DNA from: a virus
Strand: one strand, 5' to 3'
Virus record (IMG/VR): IMGVR_UViG_3300023179_000130
Coordinates: 1-56,446 of that record
Length of the DNA: 56,446 nt
In this document: in pieces, positions 25,476-33,895 of the stretch
Numbering within the stretch: the stretch's first letter is position 1
Layout of the letters: each line of letters opens with the position of its first letter
Position numbers and translations under genes: made by a program
Notes under the pieces: generated by a model
Told to the model about the DNA's origin: nothing
The model's input: the letters and a program-made list of their open reading frames with translations, nothing else
Databases searched by the model: none

Positions 25476-26605
25476 TTTTCATGAATCCTATTGTGGGTAT
25501 TGTTTACCATAATAAATGTTGTTTTTTTACCAAAATCCTTGATCTTAGAAGCTCCTATATAAGTGCAAGCGCTACGCATACCTCCAAAAATATCTTGAAG
25601 AATATCTTTTACTGGTCCTTTAAAGGGAACCTGAACACATCTTCCCTCACTAGTTCTATAATTAGCAACACCATTATGATGTTTTTCCATAGCTTCTTTA
25701 CTACTCATACCATAAAATTTAAGTCTAACTTTTCTTTTTGGCCCACCCATGCCGGGATCTATTGATTGCCAAAAGGGTTCAGCATTGGTAACATCAAAAC
25801 CAGCTTGGTATTCATAATCCCATTCTCCTTCACATTCATCACAACCGGCGAAGAAATTGCCACACATTACAAAATCTGCATTAGCGCCAAAGATTTTACA
25901 AACATCTCCAACGTGTTTACATCCTCCGTCTCCGCAAATATGTCCACCAAGACCGTGCGCCGCATCAGAGCATTCCAGACAAGCAGAGATTTGACCATAA
26001 CCCACGCCTGTTTTTAATCTTGTGGTACAAACAGATCCTGGGCCTATACCAACTTTGACTATATCAACTTTACCGTGAAGTATAAGTTCCTCTACCATTT
26101 CTTGGGTGACTACATTGCCCGCCATAATAATAATTTCTTCGTAAAGTTTACGGATATGAGCAACTGTTTTTACAAATTTTTCGCTATAGCCATTTGCTAC
26201 ATCAACGCAAACATTTGGTAAAGAAAACCCTTTATTTTTTAAGGTATTAAATACGTGTATCAATTTATCTATATCTGACGTTGATGTGCCAGTAGAATAA
26301 AAACATAATTCTTTATGAAGACTGACACCGCTTTCTGAATAATATTCGATTAGTTGTTCTGGACTATAGTGTTTATGTAGTGCTACTATTGCTTTATGAT
26401 TGCATACCTGATTAGCCATATTAAAAGTACCAGTAGTATCCATATTGGCAACAATTACTGGAATAGCAGAGATTTTTCGTGGAGAATGAACAAAATGAAA
26501 ATCTCTAATTATATTGACTTCTGATCTACTGGATAAGTTGGATCTTTTGGGCCTTATAAGAACATCGTCAAAATCTAATTTAAGATCTGTTATAATTTTT
26601 TGCAT
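25472..26605 (-). CDS. guaC: GMP reductase
   Basis: This NADPH-dependent enzyme would convert GMP to IMP. It closely follows E. coli GuaC throughout: DLKLDFDDVLIRPKRSNL, PVIVANMDTTGTFNMA, CVDVANGYSEKFV, and the catalytic loop KVGIGPGSVCTTRLKTGVG with its cysteine. DGGCKHVGDVCKIFGANADF and YGMSSKEAMEKHHNGVANYR follow. At 377 residues it is slightly longer than the host enzyme because of a cysteine-rich insertion near residue 250. Converting GMP to IMP may help recycle guanine nucleotides into adenine for an AT-rich genome, which is an inference. Confidence 0.95.
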   Translation of the reverse strand: MQKIITDLKLDFDDVLIRPKRSNLSSRSEVNIIRDFHFVHSPRKISAIPVIVANMDTTGTFNMANQVCNHKAIVALHKHYSPEQLIEYYSESGVSLHKELCFYSTGTSTSDIDKLIHVFNTLKNKGFSLPNVCVDVANGYSEKFVKTVAHIRKLYEEIIIMAGNVVTQEMVEELILHGKVDIVKVGIGPGSVCTTRLKTGVGYGQISACLECSDAAHGLGGHICGDGGCKHVGDVCKIFGANADFVMCGNFFAGCDECEGEWDYEYQAGFDVTNAEPFWQSIDPGMGGPKRKVRLKFYGMSSKEAMEKHHNGVANYRTSEGRCVQVPFKGPVKDILQDIFGGMRSACTYIGASKIKDFGKKTTFIMVNNTHNRIHEK

Positions 26606-26607
26606 AT

Positions 26608-27066
26608 TTAATTATTTTTGTGATGTAGGTCTGTTTTTGTTTTATCTGTAAAATAATAACTACCATAACTTAGAAAGATTTCTTCATTTTTTTTTATAGG
26701 CTGCACAGCTATAACATCTGCAAATAACTGAGAATAATTAAATCTCCACTTTGCATTAGGATTATCTTGATGATTGTACATCATACCATAGCCAAGCACC
26801 ATGTGCATAATCATTCCGTGTTTTTGGCATTCACTACATTTACATGGTGGTTGAGCATATAGATAATTAAAAATTTGAGGGTCTAGCTGATACTTGGATC
26901 TATATTCCATTTGTATCATAGGACATCTTTCTATTACTTCGCCTACATTGATATTTTGAGTGGAAAAAACTCCTCTACCATGAACAAGAGAATTTCCTAA
27001 TATAACTTTATTATTAGGTAAAAAATCTAATTTGGTAGAATCATCTGGTCTTACATAATGTTCCAT
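26608..27066 (-). CDS. SET-domain protein (lysine methyltransferase-like)
   Basis: This 152-residue protein carries the compact SET layout. SLVHGRGVFSTQNINVGEVIERCPMI is the N-terminal strand set. YGMMYNHQDNPNAKW is the N-H-x-x-x-P-N knot motif that binds the methyl donor. KKNEEIFLSYGSYYF ends the fold with the Y-G of the active site. Two CxxC-like pairs (CKCSECQKHG) may bind zinc. It could methylate lysines of host or phage proteins. The target is unknown. Confidence 0.85.
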   Translation of the reverse strand: MEHYVRPDDSTKLDFLPNNKVILGNSLVHGRGVFSTQNINVGEVIERCPMIQMEYRSKYQLDPQIFNYLYAQPPCKCSECQKHGMIMHMVLGYGMMYNHQDNPNAKWRFNYSQLFADVIAVQPIKKNEEIFLSYGSYYFTDKTKTDLHHKNN

Positions 27067-27106
27067 AAAAAGCCATTTGTTTGTTTTATATTTTACTTTA
27101 CACTAT

Positions 27107-27637
27107 CTATAAATTAAAAAAATACCATCTCTTATATGTTTCTATATGATCTGATTTATCTATATAATTTAAATACTCTTTTATATCTGACCAATCAGAA
27201 AAAATCATTTGATGAGGTATAGTACCAAATAGCCAGTCTGGAGTTTGATCTTTGCCTTGTTCCATATGTATTATAATCGGTTTTTTTTGTCTATTAGCCC
27301 AGAATATTTCTTCTAAAGTTCCGCATGGATGGGTATTAATATCTAAATTAACTATTAAAAAATCACTAATATCTACCATTCTTAAATCGACTGCTCTTAT
27401 AGTTTTCATAAGAGATGATAGTTCGTGATACCTATGTTCTTTTTTAAGATTAGATTTAATTTCATGGGTATTATTATCTTCTAATCCAATATCCGTAGGT
27501 TTATTAATAGGATTTAAAACAATAATCCCCATATTTTCTAAAAATGGAGTAATTGTCTCTCTCCATCCTGAACCTCTATCTGGAACCCTGTCCATAGCTC
27601 CTGCTAAATATACTCTTTGATTTTTTAGTCTGTTCAT
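27107..27637 (-). CDS. Nucleoside 2-deoxyribosyltransferase-like protein
   Basis: The start RVYLAGAMDRVPDRGSGWR and the later MVDISDFLIVNLDINTHPCGTLEEI match the nucleoside 2-deoxyribosyltransferase/DUF4406 fold. In that fold the first strand ends A-G-x-M and a D-x-(A)-D nucleotide-contacting region precedes the catalytic Glu helix (GTLEEIFWA). It might exchange or hydrolyse nucleoside bases. Its neighbours include GMP reductase and a macro-domain protein, so it may act on nucleotides. It has 176 residues. Confidence 0.78.
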   Translation of the reverse strand: MNRLKNQRVYLAGAMDRVPDRGSGWRETITPFLENMGIIVLNPINKPTDIGLEDNNTHEIKSNLKKEHRYHELSSLMKTIRAVDLRMVDISDFLIVNLDINTHPCGTLEEIFWANRQKKPIIIHMEQGKDQTPDWLFGTIPHQMIFSDWSDIKEYLNYIDKSDHIETYKRWYFFNL

Positions 27638-27676
27638 AATATAAAAATTTAGTATATAGTAAAATAGATTGAAATA

Positions 27677-27820
27677 TTAAAAATATTTTGTGTCGAAAAA
27701 ATATTCTATTAAATTTGTACAAGTTGGTGCTGTAGGTAATTCGCCTTTTGAGGTCTTATAAATTACCATTAACCCTTTAAAAATGCCTATTAAAATAGCT
27801 AATGAAAAAATAAATACCAT
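27677..27820 (-). CDS. Small membrane protein, 47 residues
   Basis: In the 262-base gap between the deoxyribosyltransferase-like gene and a glycosyltransferase gene, this open frame begins with a hydrophobic helix (FIFSLAILIGIFKGLMVIY) and has a short polar tail with one cysteine. There is no strong ribosome site upstream, so the call is tentative. The rest of the gap shows no other convincing gene. Confidence 0.4.
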   Translation of the reverse strand: MVFIFSLAILIGIFKGLMVIYKTSKGELPTAPTCTNLIEYFFDTKYF

Positions 27821-27899
27821 AATAATCAGAATAAATGTTTGTTAGATGGAGTCCCATAGTCATTATAACCAAATTCTACAAAAGAGGAATCTGGTATTT

Positions 27900-28550
27900 T
27901 TAGACTTGATCGTTTTCTATCATTTTTAGAACTTTTTTCATTACCGCAGCCCTATCCAAAAACATTGTAGCGTGAAAAAATCTGCATTCTTTAGGTATTT
28001 GTCTATGATCATGAATATGTGGATTCCATATATAATCTAGTTTAGTCCAAGGTATATTAAAATTTTCTGGCATTATTATATTATTACTACCGCTATCAAT
28101 TCCTAATAAATGTAACATAGCGTCTTGTTCCCACCAACCGTCACTTCGAGGTAGACTATTATATTGCCATAGTTCATGAAACCATTCTAAACATTTTTTA
28201 TCTAAAACCCAAACACCACAATTAGGTACGCTGCCTATAGGAACTTCATGAACAACCATACCCACATGAGAATTATATTCTAAATCATTCATAATATCTT
28301 TATCAAATCGACATATAACCACATCAGCATCTATCCATAGTACTCTATCATACACATTAAATAATTTTATAATTAGTTCTATTTTCCACCATGAATAATG
28401 TCTTTTTTTTGTTTTATTACTGAAGAAAGACTCATTTGGTATAAATAAGTCATAATCGTGTAATGATGCATATTTTTGAAGTGTTGGTATGGATATGTTT
28501 AGTAGTTCATTTTGACTACCAAAACCAAAAGAAGTTAATACTTTTTTCAT
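27900..28550 (-). CDS. Glycosyltransferase with DxD motif (GT34/GMA12-like)
   Basis: This 216-residue GT-A enzyme has RVLWIDADVVICRF with the DxD metal site (about residues 72-76). HYSWWKIELIIKLF, VPNCGVWVLDKKCLEWF and a DGWWEQDAMLHLL segment complete the pattern of the galactosyltransferase GMA12/MNN10 family. Its start overlaps the next glycosyltransferase gene by four bases, so the two act in one transcript. Confidence 0.85.
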   Translation of the reverse strand: MKKVLTSFGFGSQNELLNISIPTLQKYASLHDYDLFIPNESFFSNKTKKRHYSWWKIELIIKLFNVYDRVLWIDADVVICRFDKDIMNDLEYNSHVGMVVHEVPIGSVPNCGVWVLDKKCLEWFHELWQYNSLPRSDGWWEQDAMLHLLGIDSGSNNIIMPENFNIPWTKLDYIWNPHIHDHRQIPKECRFFHATMFLDRAAVMKKVLKMIENDQV

Positions 28551-29326
28551 TTTATGCTTATCTCTTTAAGAAATTGTAAATAGTATTCATGGATCATAGG
28601 ATTATTTACCCATGATGATTTTATGCCATAGTTTGTAAAATGAAAGAATATTGGCTCATATTCCTCATTAATTAACCATTTATTATTTACTCGATTAATA
28701 ATATTTGTAGATACATTCCATTCCGCTATATTACATCCTCTATGTTTACAGATATGTACTATATCAGAAAATTCTAAACACATAATATCTAAATATTTTT
28801 GATCATAATAAAGACCCTGATAAAGATTTTTTTCGCAATTCCAGGATACGACATTATTCCACCAATTCAAAGCTGGTAAACCATTTTTTGTTGCTGCTAT
28901 GAATCCAGCATTGAAAAAACCGTCCTGAAATAAAGCTAAAAATTGATTATCTATATTAGGTTGTTTTGATGGTAGTAGGGGTCTAAAATGAGGAGTTAAT
29001 AGTACTCCGTCTAAATCAGCTATAAGAAAATCAGCATTATTTACAAAATATATATCGTTGTCTATATAAATGCATTTATCGTAAAAATTATTTAATAGAT
29101 ATATAGCAATAGCTGACTTTAATGACCATCTGACACTATCATAATTATCCTGATAGCGATCTAATATATATTGTATTTTTTCATCTTTTAATAATTTGAT
29201 TTGATCTATATCAAAATTCAAAATATCTGTTTGAGTATTTAAATTTCTAGATAATGATCCTAATGCTATTTTACCCTTTTGAACATAGTCTGGGGTAGAT
29301 ATACTGAATATTACTGTATTGGCCAT
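28547..29326 (-). CDS. Glycosyltransferase, GT8-like
   Basis: This 259-residue protein has CIYIDNDIYFVNNADFL, a DxD-type site, preceded by WSLKSAIAIYLLNNFYDK and followed by FFNAGFIAATKNGLPALNWW, which matches the acceptor-side loop of GT8-like enzymes. A late FFHFTNYGIKSSWV holds a conserved histidine region. It is the second of a coupled pair of glycosyltransferases. Confidence 0.82.
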   Translation of the reverse strand: MANTVIFSISTPDYVQKGKIALGSLSRNLNTQTDILNFDIDQIKLLKDEKIQYILDRYQDNYDSVRWSLKSAIAIYLLNNFYDKCIYIDNDIYFVNNADFLIADLDGVLLTPHFRPLLPSKQPNIDNQFLALFQDGFFNAGFIAATKNGLPALNWWNNVVSWNCEKNLYQGLYYDQKYLDIMCLEFSDIVHICKHRGCNIAEWNVSTNIINRVNNKWLINEEYEPIFFHFTNYGIKSSWVNNPMIHEYYLQFLKEISIK

Positions 29327-29331
29327 AGATA

Positions 29332-29886
29332 TTATTTTTTCAAACTATAAATATAGACAGTATATTTACTCCATATATCTTCTATAAGATCACTAATAAA
29401 ATTCCAATTGCCTCCAGCTAATCCAATTCCAAATTTTGGAGCGTGTATTTCGATAGATTTAGGATCAGTATGAAAATCGGTATTTAAAGTAATAAATTGT
29501 GAAACATTTATCATGCATTTTACTAGTGCTGCATAATTTAATGGTCGAGTATTTTTAGGACTATGTATACCATTTTGAGCTATCATATTTACAAAACATA
29601 ATTTATATTTATGTTTTGGATCTTCATATATGTTTAAAAATTGACAATGGCCTAAATTATTTTTAAGAAATGTTTTGCCTAGCATATGATAATTTTCTTT
29701 GACTGATGGATATTTGTTAGCAACTAGTTTAGCAAAACCTATATCAAATATATCTAAATTATTACATATATGTGGTACTAAAACTGTGCATCCAGAGTTA
29801 CCAGAACGTACTCTTTTTTCAATAGACTCAAATATGTCTGTATATTTAGTAGTATATTTAGTATTTATATTATTTATGATTTGCAT
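29332..29886 (-). CDS. Macro-domain protein (ADP-ribose binding)
   Basis: This 184-residue protein has VLVPHICNNLDIFDIGFAKLVA near residue 36, CFVNMIAQNGIHS near residue 97, and the phosphate-binding APKFGIGLAGGNWNFISDLIEDIW near residue 150. This is the order of the macro fold. It could reverse or sense ADP-ribosylation of phage or host proteins, or process Appr-1''-phosphate as proposed for related T4-type proteins. It lies downstream of several glycosyltransferases. Confidence 0.82.
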   Translation of the reverse strand: MQIINNINTKYTTKYTDIFESIEKRVRSGNSGCTVLVPHICNNLDIFDIGFAKLVANKYPSVKENYHMLGKTFLKNNLGHCQFLNIYEDPKHKYKLCFVNMIAQNGIHSPKNTRPLNYAALVKCMINVSQFITLNTDFHTDPKSIEIHAPKFGIGLAGGNWNFISDLIEDIWSKYTVYIYSLKK

Positions 29887-30130
29887 TAGTTTTACCCCAT
29901 TTGCCTATTGGACATTCTTGATCAGCCCATGCTAATTTATTTAAAAAAATTTTTTTCTTATTGATATTACAGCCACAAATATTACATTCTGACTTTTTGA
30001 TTTCAAAGTATTCACACTTTATGCATATTGAATATCTTTGTTCTATGTCTTTTTGTGTAGATTTGGGCAATCCTGATGCTATATGAAACCATAACGATTT
30101 TAGAAACGTTTTAATTTTTAGTATTGACAT
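29870..30130 (-). CDS. Small zinc-binding protein
   Basis: This 86-residue protein has ICIKCEYFEIKKSECNICGCNINKK, four cysteines in a C-x-x-C ... C-x-x-C-x-C pattern, then LAWADQECPIGKWG. This compact domain recurs in many phages without known function. It overlaps both neighbours. Confidence 0.78.
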   Translation of the reverse strand: MSILKIKTFLKSLWFHIASGLPKSTQKDIEQRYSICIKCEYFEIKKSECNICGCNINKKKIFLNKLAWADQECPIGKWGKTNANHK

Positions 30131-30356
30131 CTTCTTTTTTGGTTGGTTTTAAGGGTATAATATTATTATCGATATCCATAGTATATAGTTGAATAGGCGC
30201 GATAATCAAATTTCCCTCAAACCATCTTGAAAATCCTTCATTTAAAGATATTCCTAATCTATTTCCATTTTTTTTAAAATCTGATGTTAATAAAAAATAT
30301 TCGGATTCAAATTTAAAAGCATCTCCATTAGATAATTCTTCTATATATTTATTCAT
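30111..30356 (-). CDS. Hypothetical protein
   Basis: This 81-residue protein starts at the ATG at 30356, just after the stop of the preceding gene. The same frame is open 15 codons further into that gene, but those lack a ribosome site. It has a basic, moderately hydrophobic central part (GFSRWFEGNLIIAPIQLY). The function is unknown. Confidence 0.66.
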   Translation of the reverse strand: MNKYIEELSNGDAFKFESEYFLLTSDFKKNGNRLGISLNEGFSRWFEGNLIIAPIQLYTMDIDNNIIPLKPTKKEDVNTKN

Positions 30357-30360
30357 TATT

Positions 30361-30564
30361 TCACTTGTTGTAATAGTCCTCCCAATCCTCCCAAATTTCA
30401 TCTGCTTTCATATCTTCTATTCTTTTCTTTAATTCTTTTCGTATTTTTGGTATGTTATTTTCTTCATCAAAAAAATTTTTTTTATCTAAAGATTTATTTT
30501 TAATATTCTTTCTACGAAAATCTTTACGATCACCAAAATCTTCTTTATTTTTATCTGCGTTCAT
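30361..30564 (-). CDS. Small charged protein
   Basis: This 67-residue protein is very rich in Lys, Asp, Glu and Asn and is probably disordered until a final helix (IRKELKKRIEDMKADEIWED). It is the first gene downstream of the promoter-like signals in the 30565-30763 gap. No function was recognised. Confidence 0.6.
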   Translation of the reverse strand: MNADKNKEDFGDRKDFRRKNIKNKSLDKKNFFDEENNIPKIRKELKKRIEDMKADEIWEDWEDYYNK

Positions 30565-30763
30565 TTATTTAATAAGATTTTTAAATTATTTGTACGTTTT
30601 AAATTCCCTACCCGCTTATTACAAATAGCCATATCACAGACATTTGTCAAGAAAGTATGCGAACTCTGGATATAATATATGTTTATCTGGGTGTATATAT
30701 TATTTAATAGGATTTTTTATTATTTTGTTTATATGATAATATTCCTATGATAGTAAAATAATT
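30565..30763. other. Divergent intergenic region
   Basis: These 199 bases separate the minus-strand small gene at 30361 from the plus-strand glycosyltransferase. On the minus strand, TTGACA (30649-30644) precedes a weak TATTTG after 17 bases. On the plus strand, a TATAAT (about 30669) lacks a clear -35. It holds a likely minus-strand promoter and a possible plus-strand one, and no gene was seen. Confidence 0.5.
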
Positions 30764-31708
30764 ATGACATTAACTATATCTTATGATCCATTTCAGTCTA
30801 ATTGGTATGTGGGTGAATTATATAAATATTTTCATACATATTTAATTAACAAAAATATTAAAGTTTTTTATACGCCAATTAAAGATTTAGCTAAAAAATT
30901 AAATGAAACCTCTGATTGGAATAATAGATATCCGTCTTTATTTAATATATATAATTTAATTGTTACTAATAATACTAGTGGAAAAACTTTTTTACATAGC
31001 TTATCAGATTATGCTCCATTTTTATTAGAACATCAATCAGCATTGGATAAATTAAATATTAAAGCATTTGCTTTTTGTTCAAATCATACAGATACTATTA
31101 TTGTAAAATATAATTATCTTAATATTAATTTAATACCATCTTTTTATATATTAGAAAATTGGAATGATCATGAATATATAAGAATAAATAAACATAATAT
31201 AAAAAAAAATAATTGTTATTTTAATGGTTTAGGATATGGACACAGAGAACTGTATATTAATTATCTAAAAACTAATAGTTTTTTTACTATGAAAGATAAA
31301 AGAAATCCAAACGATTATCTTTCTAAGCCTTTATATTATGAAAATGTATCGAAATATAGATATGGTTTATCTCTTAATGGTGCAGCTGAAATATGTTATA
31401 GAGATGTAGAGTACTTTGGTCTAGGGGTGTTATGTATAAGGGAACCACTATCTATTAAAACTAAAGATAATTTAGAACCAAATATACATTATAAAAGTAT
31501 CTTAGATGATTTTGTTACTAGTAATATTTTTAATCCCGAAAAAATAAATGAAATTATAGAATATATTATTGACAGCATTAATAATATTACTATAGAAGAA
31601 AGTGAGTATATACTAAATAATGCAAAAAAATGGTATGAAAATAATGCTATGCCAGATAAACAAGTAGATTTTTTATATCAATGTCTTATAGAAAATGATA
31701 TTATTTAA
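30764..31708 (+). CDS. Glycosyltransferase-like protein (GT90/exostosin-type C-terminus)
   Basis: This 314-residue protein is the only non-HNH plus-strand gene. Its C-terminal third has KYRYGLSLNGAAEICYRDVEYFGLG, then VLCIREPLSIKTKDNLEPN and IHYKSI. This resembles the donor-binding region of GT90/CAP10-type glycosyltransferases (K-Y-x-x-x-L-x-G ... R ... H-Y). It is markedly AT-rich even by local standards, with long runs of A and T. This may mark recent transfer or different codon pressure. It converges with the subtilisin-like gene and the intergenic region is only 15 bases. Confidence 0.7.
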   Translation: MTLTISYDPFQSNWYVGELYKYFHTYLINKNIKVFYTPIKDLAKKLNETSDWNNRYPSLFNIYNLIVTNNTSGKTFLHSLSDYAPFLLEHQSALDKLNIKAFAFCSNHTDTIIVKYNYLNINLIPSFYILENWNDHEYIRINKHNIKKNNCYFNGLGYGHRELYINYLKTNSFFTMKDKRNPNDYLSKPLYYENVSKYRYGLSLNGAAEICYRDVEYFGLGVLCIREPLSIKTKDNLEPNIHYKSILDDFVTSNIFNPEKINEIIEYIIDSINNITIEESEYILNNAKKWYENNAMPDKQVDFLYQCLIENDII

Positions 31709-31723
31709 TTAAATATACTGTAA

Positions 31724-32653
31724 TTATAGAACAGGATATAGAATTCCATATCCTTGGTATTTCTTAATACCGGCATATTTTGGATCAGATAGATTTTTTG
31801 ATTTTTTCTTGAAAACATTCACATAGTCATTAGATGTTTTTAACATATTTTCTGTGGCTGAATATTTTATTTGTCTAAAATTGCTAAGTAAAAGTGCAGC
31901 GCACCCAACAGCAAATGGTGTACTCATGCTGGTGCCGCTCATTAAAGCATACCGACCTCCTGGTACACAACTTAAAATATCGTGCCCGGGAGATAGAAAA
32001 TCAAGCGTCTCACCGCTACAGGTAAATGAGGTTCGTTGTAGATTTCGGTCGATAGCCCCAATGGCTATGGTATTGTCGCATTTTGCAGGATACATTATGT
32101 CTGTATTTTCTCCAGAGTTTCCGGCAGCACAGAATATTATACTCCCTTTATTTGATGCATAATCTATCGCTTTTTGAATTTGTGGAGATGTTTGGGGTGT
32201 TCCAAGACTCATAGAGATAAAATCTGCTTTATTATCGGCTGCCCATATTATAGCATCTAATATATTTTGTAAATTACCATTACCTTGTGAATCCAAAGCT
32301 TTGATAGGAAGAATTTTTGCTTTTGGTGCTACTCCCACCATGCCTGTTTTATTATCAGCAGCAGCAATAGTTCCCGAGGTATGTGTTCCATGACCATTGT
32401 CATCATAAGGGTCTTTTTTAGGATTAATAAAATTTTTACCTTGTAATATATTTTCTTTTAAATCTGGATGATCTAAATCACAACCAGTATCTATAACCGC
32501 CACAACAACACCAGCGCCTCTAGATATTTTCCATTGATTTTCTATATCAAATAATTTTATTTCCCACCCAGAAATTTGTGCAACATTTGGATTGAGACCA
32601 AAAATATCCTCTCTTGTATATGGTAGTAATCCTACTATATTTTTATTTTTCAT
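31724..32653 (-). CDS. Subtilisin-like serine peptidase (S8)
   Basis: The catalytic triad of subtilisin is clear. VVVAVIDTGCDLDHPD carries the aspartate (about residue 55), NGHGTHTSGTIAA the histidine (about residue 87), and SGTSMSTPFAVGCAALLL the serine (about residue 240). CAAGNSGENTD carries the oxyanion asparagine. The 309-residue protein has no signal peptide or visible propeptide, so it may act inside the infected cell or in the virion. It is the downstream gene of a pair with a trypsin-like protease. Confidence 0.95.
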   Translation of the reverse strand: MKNKNIVGLLPYTREDIFGLNPNVAQISGWEIKLFDIENQWKISRGAGVVVAVIDTGCDLDHPDLKENILQGKNFINPKKDPYDDNGHGTHTSGTIAAADNKTGMVGVAPKAKILPIKALDSQGNGNLQNILDAIIWAADNKADFISMSLGTPQTSPQIQKAIDYASNKGSIIFCAAGNSGENTDIMYPAKCDNTIAIGAIDRNLQRTSFTCSGETLDFLSPGHDILSCVPGGRYALMSGTSMSTPFAVGCAALLLSNFRQIKYSATENMLKTSNDYVNVFKKKSKNLSDPKYAGIKKYQGYGILYPVL

Positions 32654-32659
32654 AATTAA

Positions 32660-33421
32660 CTATTTATTGTCTAGTAATATATTTATTTTTATCCATTCAG
32701 AATATAAGCTAATTCTAGTGTGACAACTTTCGTGACCATATCTTGAGTTTGATGATCCATTGTATCCCACAACAGAAGAATTAATACCTGCTAATTTTTT
32801 ATCAATAAATAAACCCCCTCCACTATCTCCACTACATATCATATATTCTAATGGTGTTATTTTTTCATTTTTTCTAGATGGAGAACAAATTAAAACTGTT
32901 CTTTCTGTTTTATCTATAATATTTAGTCCTGCTCTTCTTTTTCCGTCACTAAATTTGGCTCCAGTATTAAAAGTACCACTAAGCCCCCATCCTGCTATAG
33001 AACAAGTTTTACCCACCTCATTATTATCTTCATATATTTCAGGATAATAATCTAGCTTTATTGGTTTTGATAAATGTCCCATAGCTATATCATGATATCC
33101 AAATACGTTTGAATCATACTTTGAATATATTATTATTTTATCTATATTAAATTTTTCTTCTCCTACAGTTATATTCCAAGAATTACAATTTTCAACAACA
33201 TGAGCCGCTGTTATTATCCACTCAGGATGTATAACTACTGCTGAACCACAATACAATTCTGAAGCATTAGAACAGCATATTTTTACTACACAATCAAATT
33301 GAGATCCATATTCTATATATTTAGAGTCTGAGGTATCTGGATCTATAGTTCCAGCATAAGTAAAAGAAATTAAAAAATAAAAGATAAAATACAAGCACAT
33401 AGAATGTTTTATAAATCTCAT
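32660..33421 (-). CDS. Trypsin-like serine peptidase (S1) with signal peptide
   Basis: An N-terminal signal peptide (MCLYFIFYFLISFTYAG) suggests export. The triad follows: IITAAHVVENC (His, about residue 75), YHDIAMGHL (Asp, about residue 113), and CSGDSGGGLF (Ser, about residue 201). Several cysteines could form disulphides. S1 peptidases are unusual in phages and this one is followed six bases later by a subtilisin-like gene. The specificity pocket cannot be read. Confidence 0.92.
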   Translation of the reverse strand: MRFIKHSMCLYFIFYFLISFTYAGTIDPDTSDSKYIEYGSQFDCVVKICCSNASELYCGSAVVIHPEWIITAAHVVENCNSWNITVGEEKFNIDKIIIYSKYDSNVFGYHDIAMGHLSKPIKLDYYPEIYEDNNEVGKTCSIAGWGLSGTFNTGAKFSDGKRRAGLNIIDKTERTVLICSPSRKNEKITPLEYMICSGDSGGGLFIDKKLAGINSSVVGYNGSSNSRYGHESCHTRISLYSEWIKINILLDNK

Positions 33422-33438
33422 GGCTTGTCTCCTAATAA

Positions 33439-33757
33439 TTAAGATGGTCTATTTAAAACCTTTTGTAAATACACCGAACAATCTTCATCAACTAGTTTAT
33501 TATAACTCTTATAATTAAAAAGATGACCAAATACCAAATGACAAGGGGTGTCACATAATGTGATAAGATTTGATGGATCTAATTCTAGTTCTGGAGCTAT
33601 ATGAACAGGTATTTTATGATGTACTTCTAGTTTTGAATTTTTACCACAAGCAGCACAACTAGAGAATTTTTCTAAATGATTTTTTCTAATACTTGACCAC
33701 TTATTTGATCTTGATGCATATCTTACTTTATTAAAGATATTAAGTATTTTTATCATT
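33439..33757 (-). CDS. HNH endonuclease, short form
   Basis: The C-terminal domain has SCAACGKNSKLEVHHKIPVHI and NLITLCDTPCHLVFG, the cysteine pair plus H-H and C-H of an HNH fold. I start it at 33757 (MIKILNIF), which has GGAA upstream. The same frame is open 33 codons further back, but that part overlaps the hairpin at 33834-33855 and reads like a membrane segment. About 105 residues. Confidence 0.78.
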
Positions 33758-33833
33758 GTAATATTTCCAATAAATATTGTTATTCTATTTAAAGAATACA
33801 CCAAATTATCAATTTTTATTGATCCAAATAAAT

Positions 33834-33855
33834 ATGCTCCTATCACTAGGAGCAT
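33834..33855. terminator. Hairpin after the ruvB gene
   Basis: ATGCTCCTA (33834-33842) and TAGGAGCAT (33847-33855) form a perfect nine-pair stem around four bases, 41 bases past the ruvB stop. The minus-strand side is AT-rich but has no long T run, so it may be a weak terminator or an mRNA stability hairpin. Confidence 0.6.
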
Positions 33856-33895
33856 AAAATATTTGTTAGATAGATATAAATACTAAAGTTAAATA

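Noticed and set aside
33758-33855. N-terminal membrane segment of the short HNH gene
   Set aside because: The extra 33 codons overlap a perfect hairpin after ruvB and lack a ribosome site, so I used the internal start at 33757.
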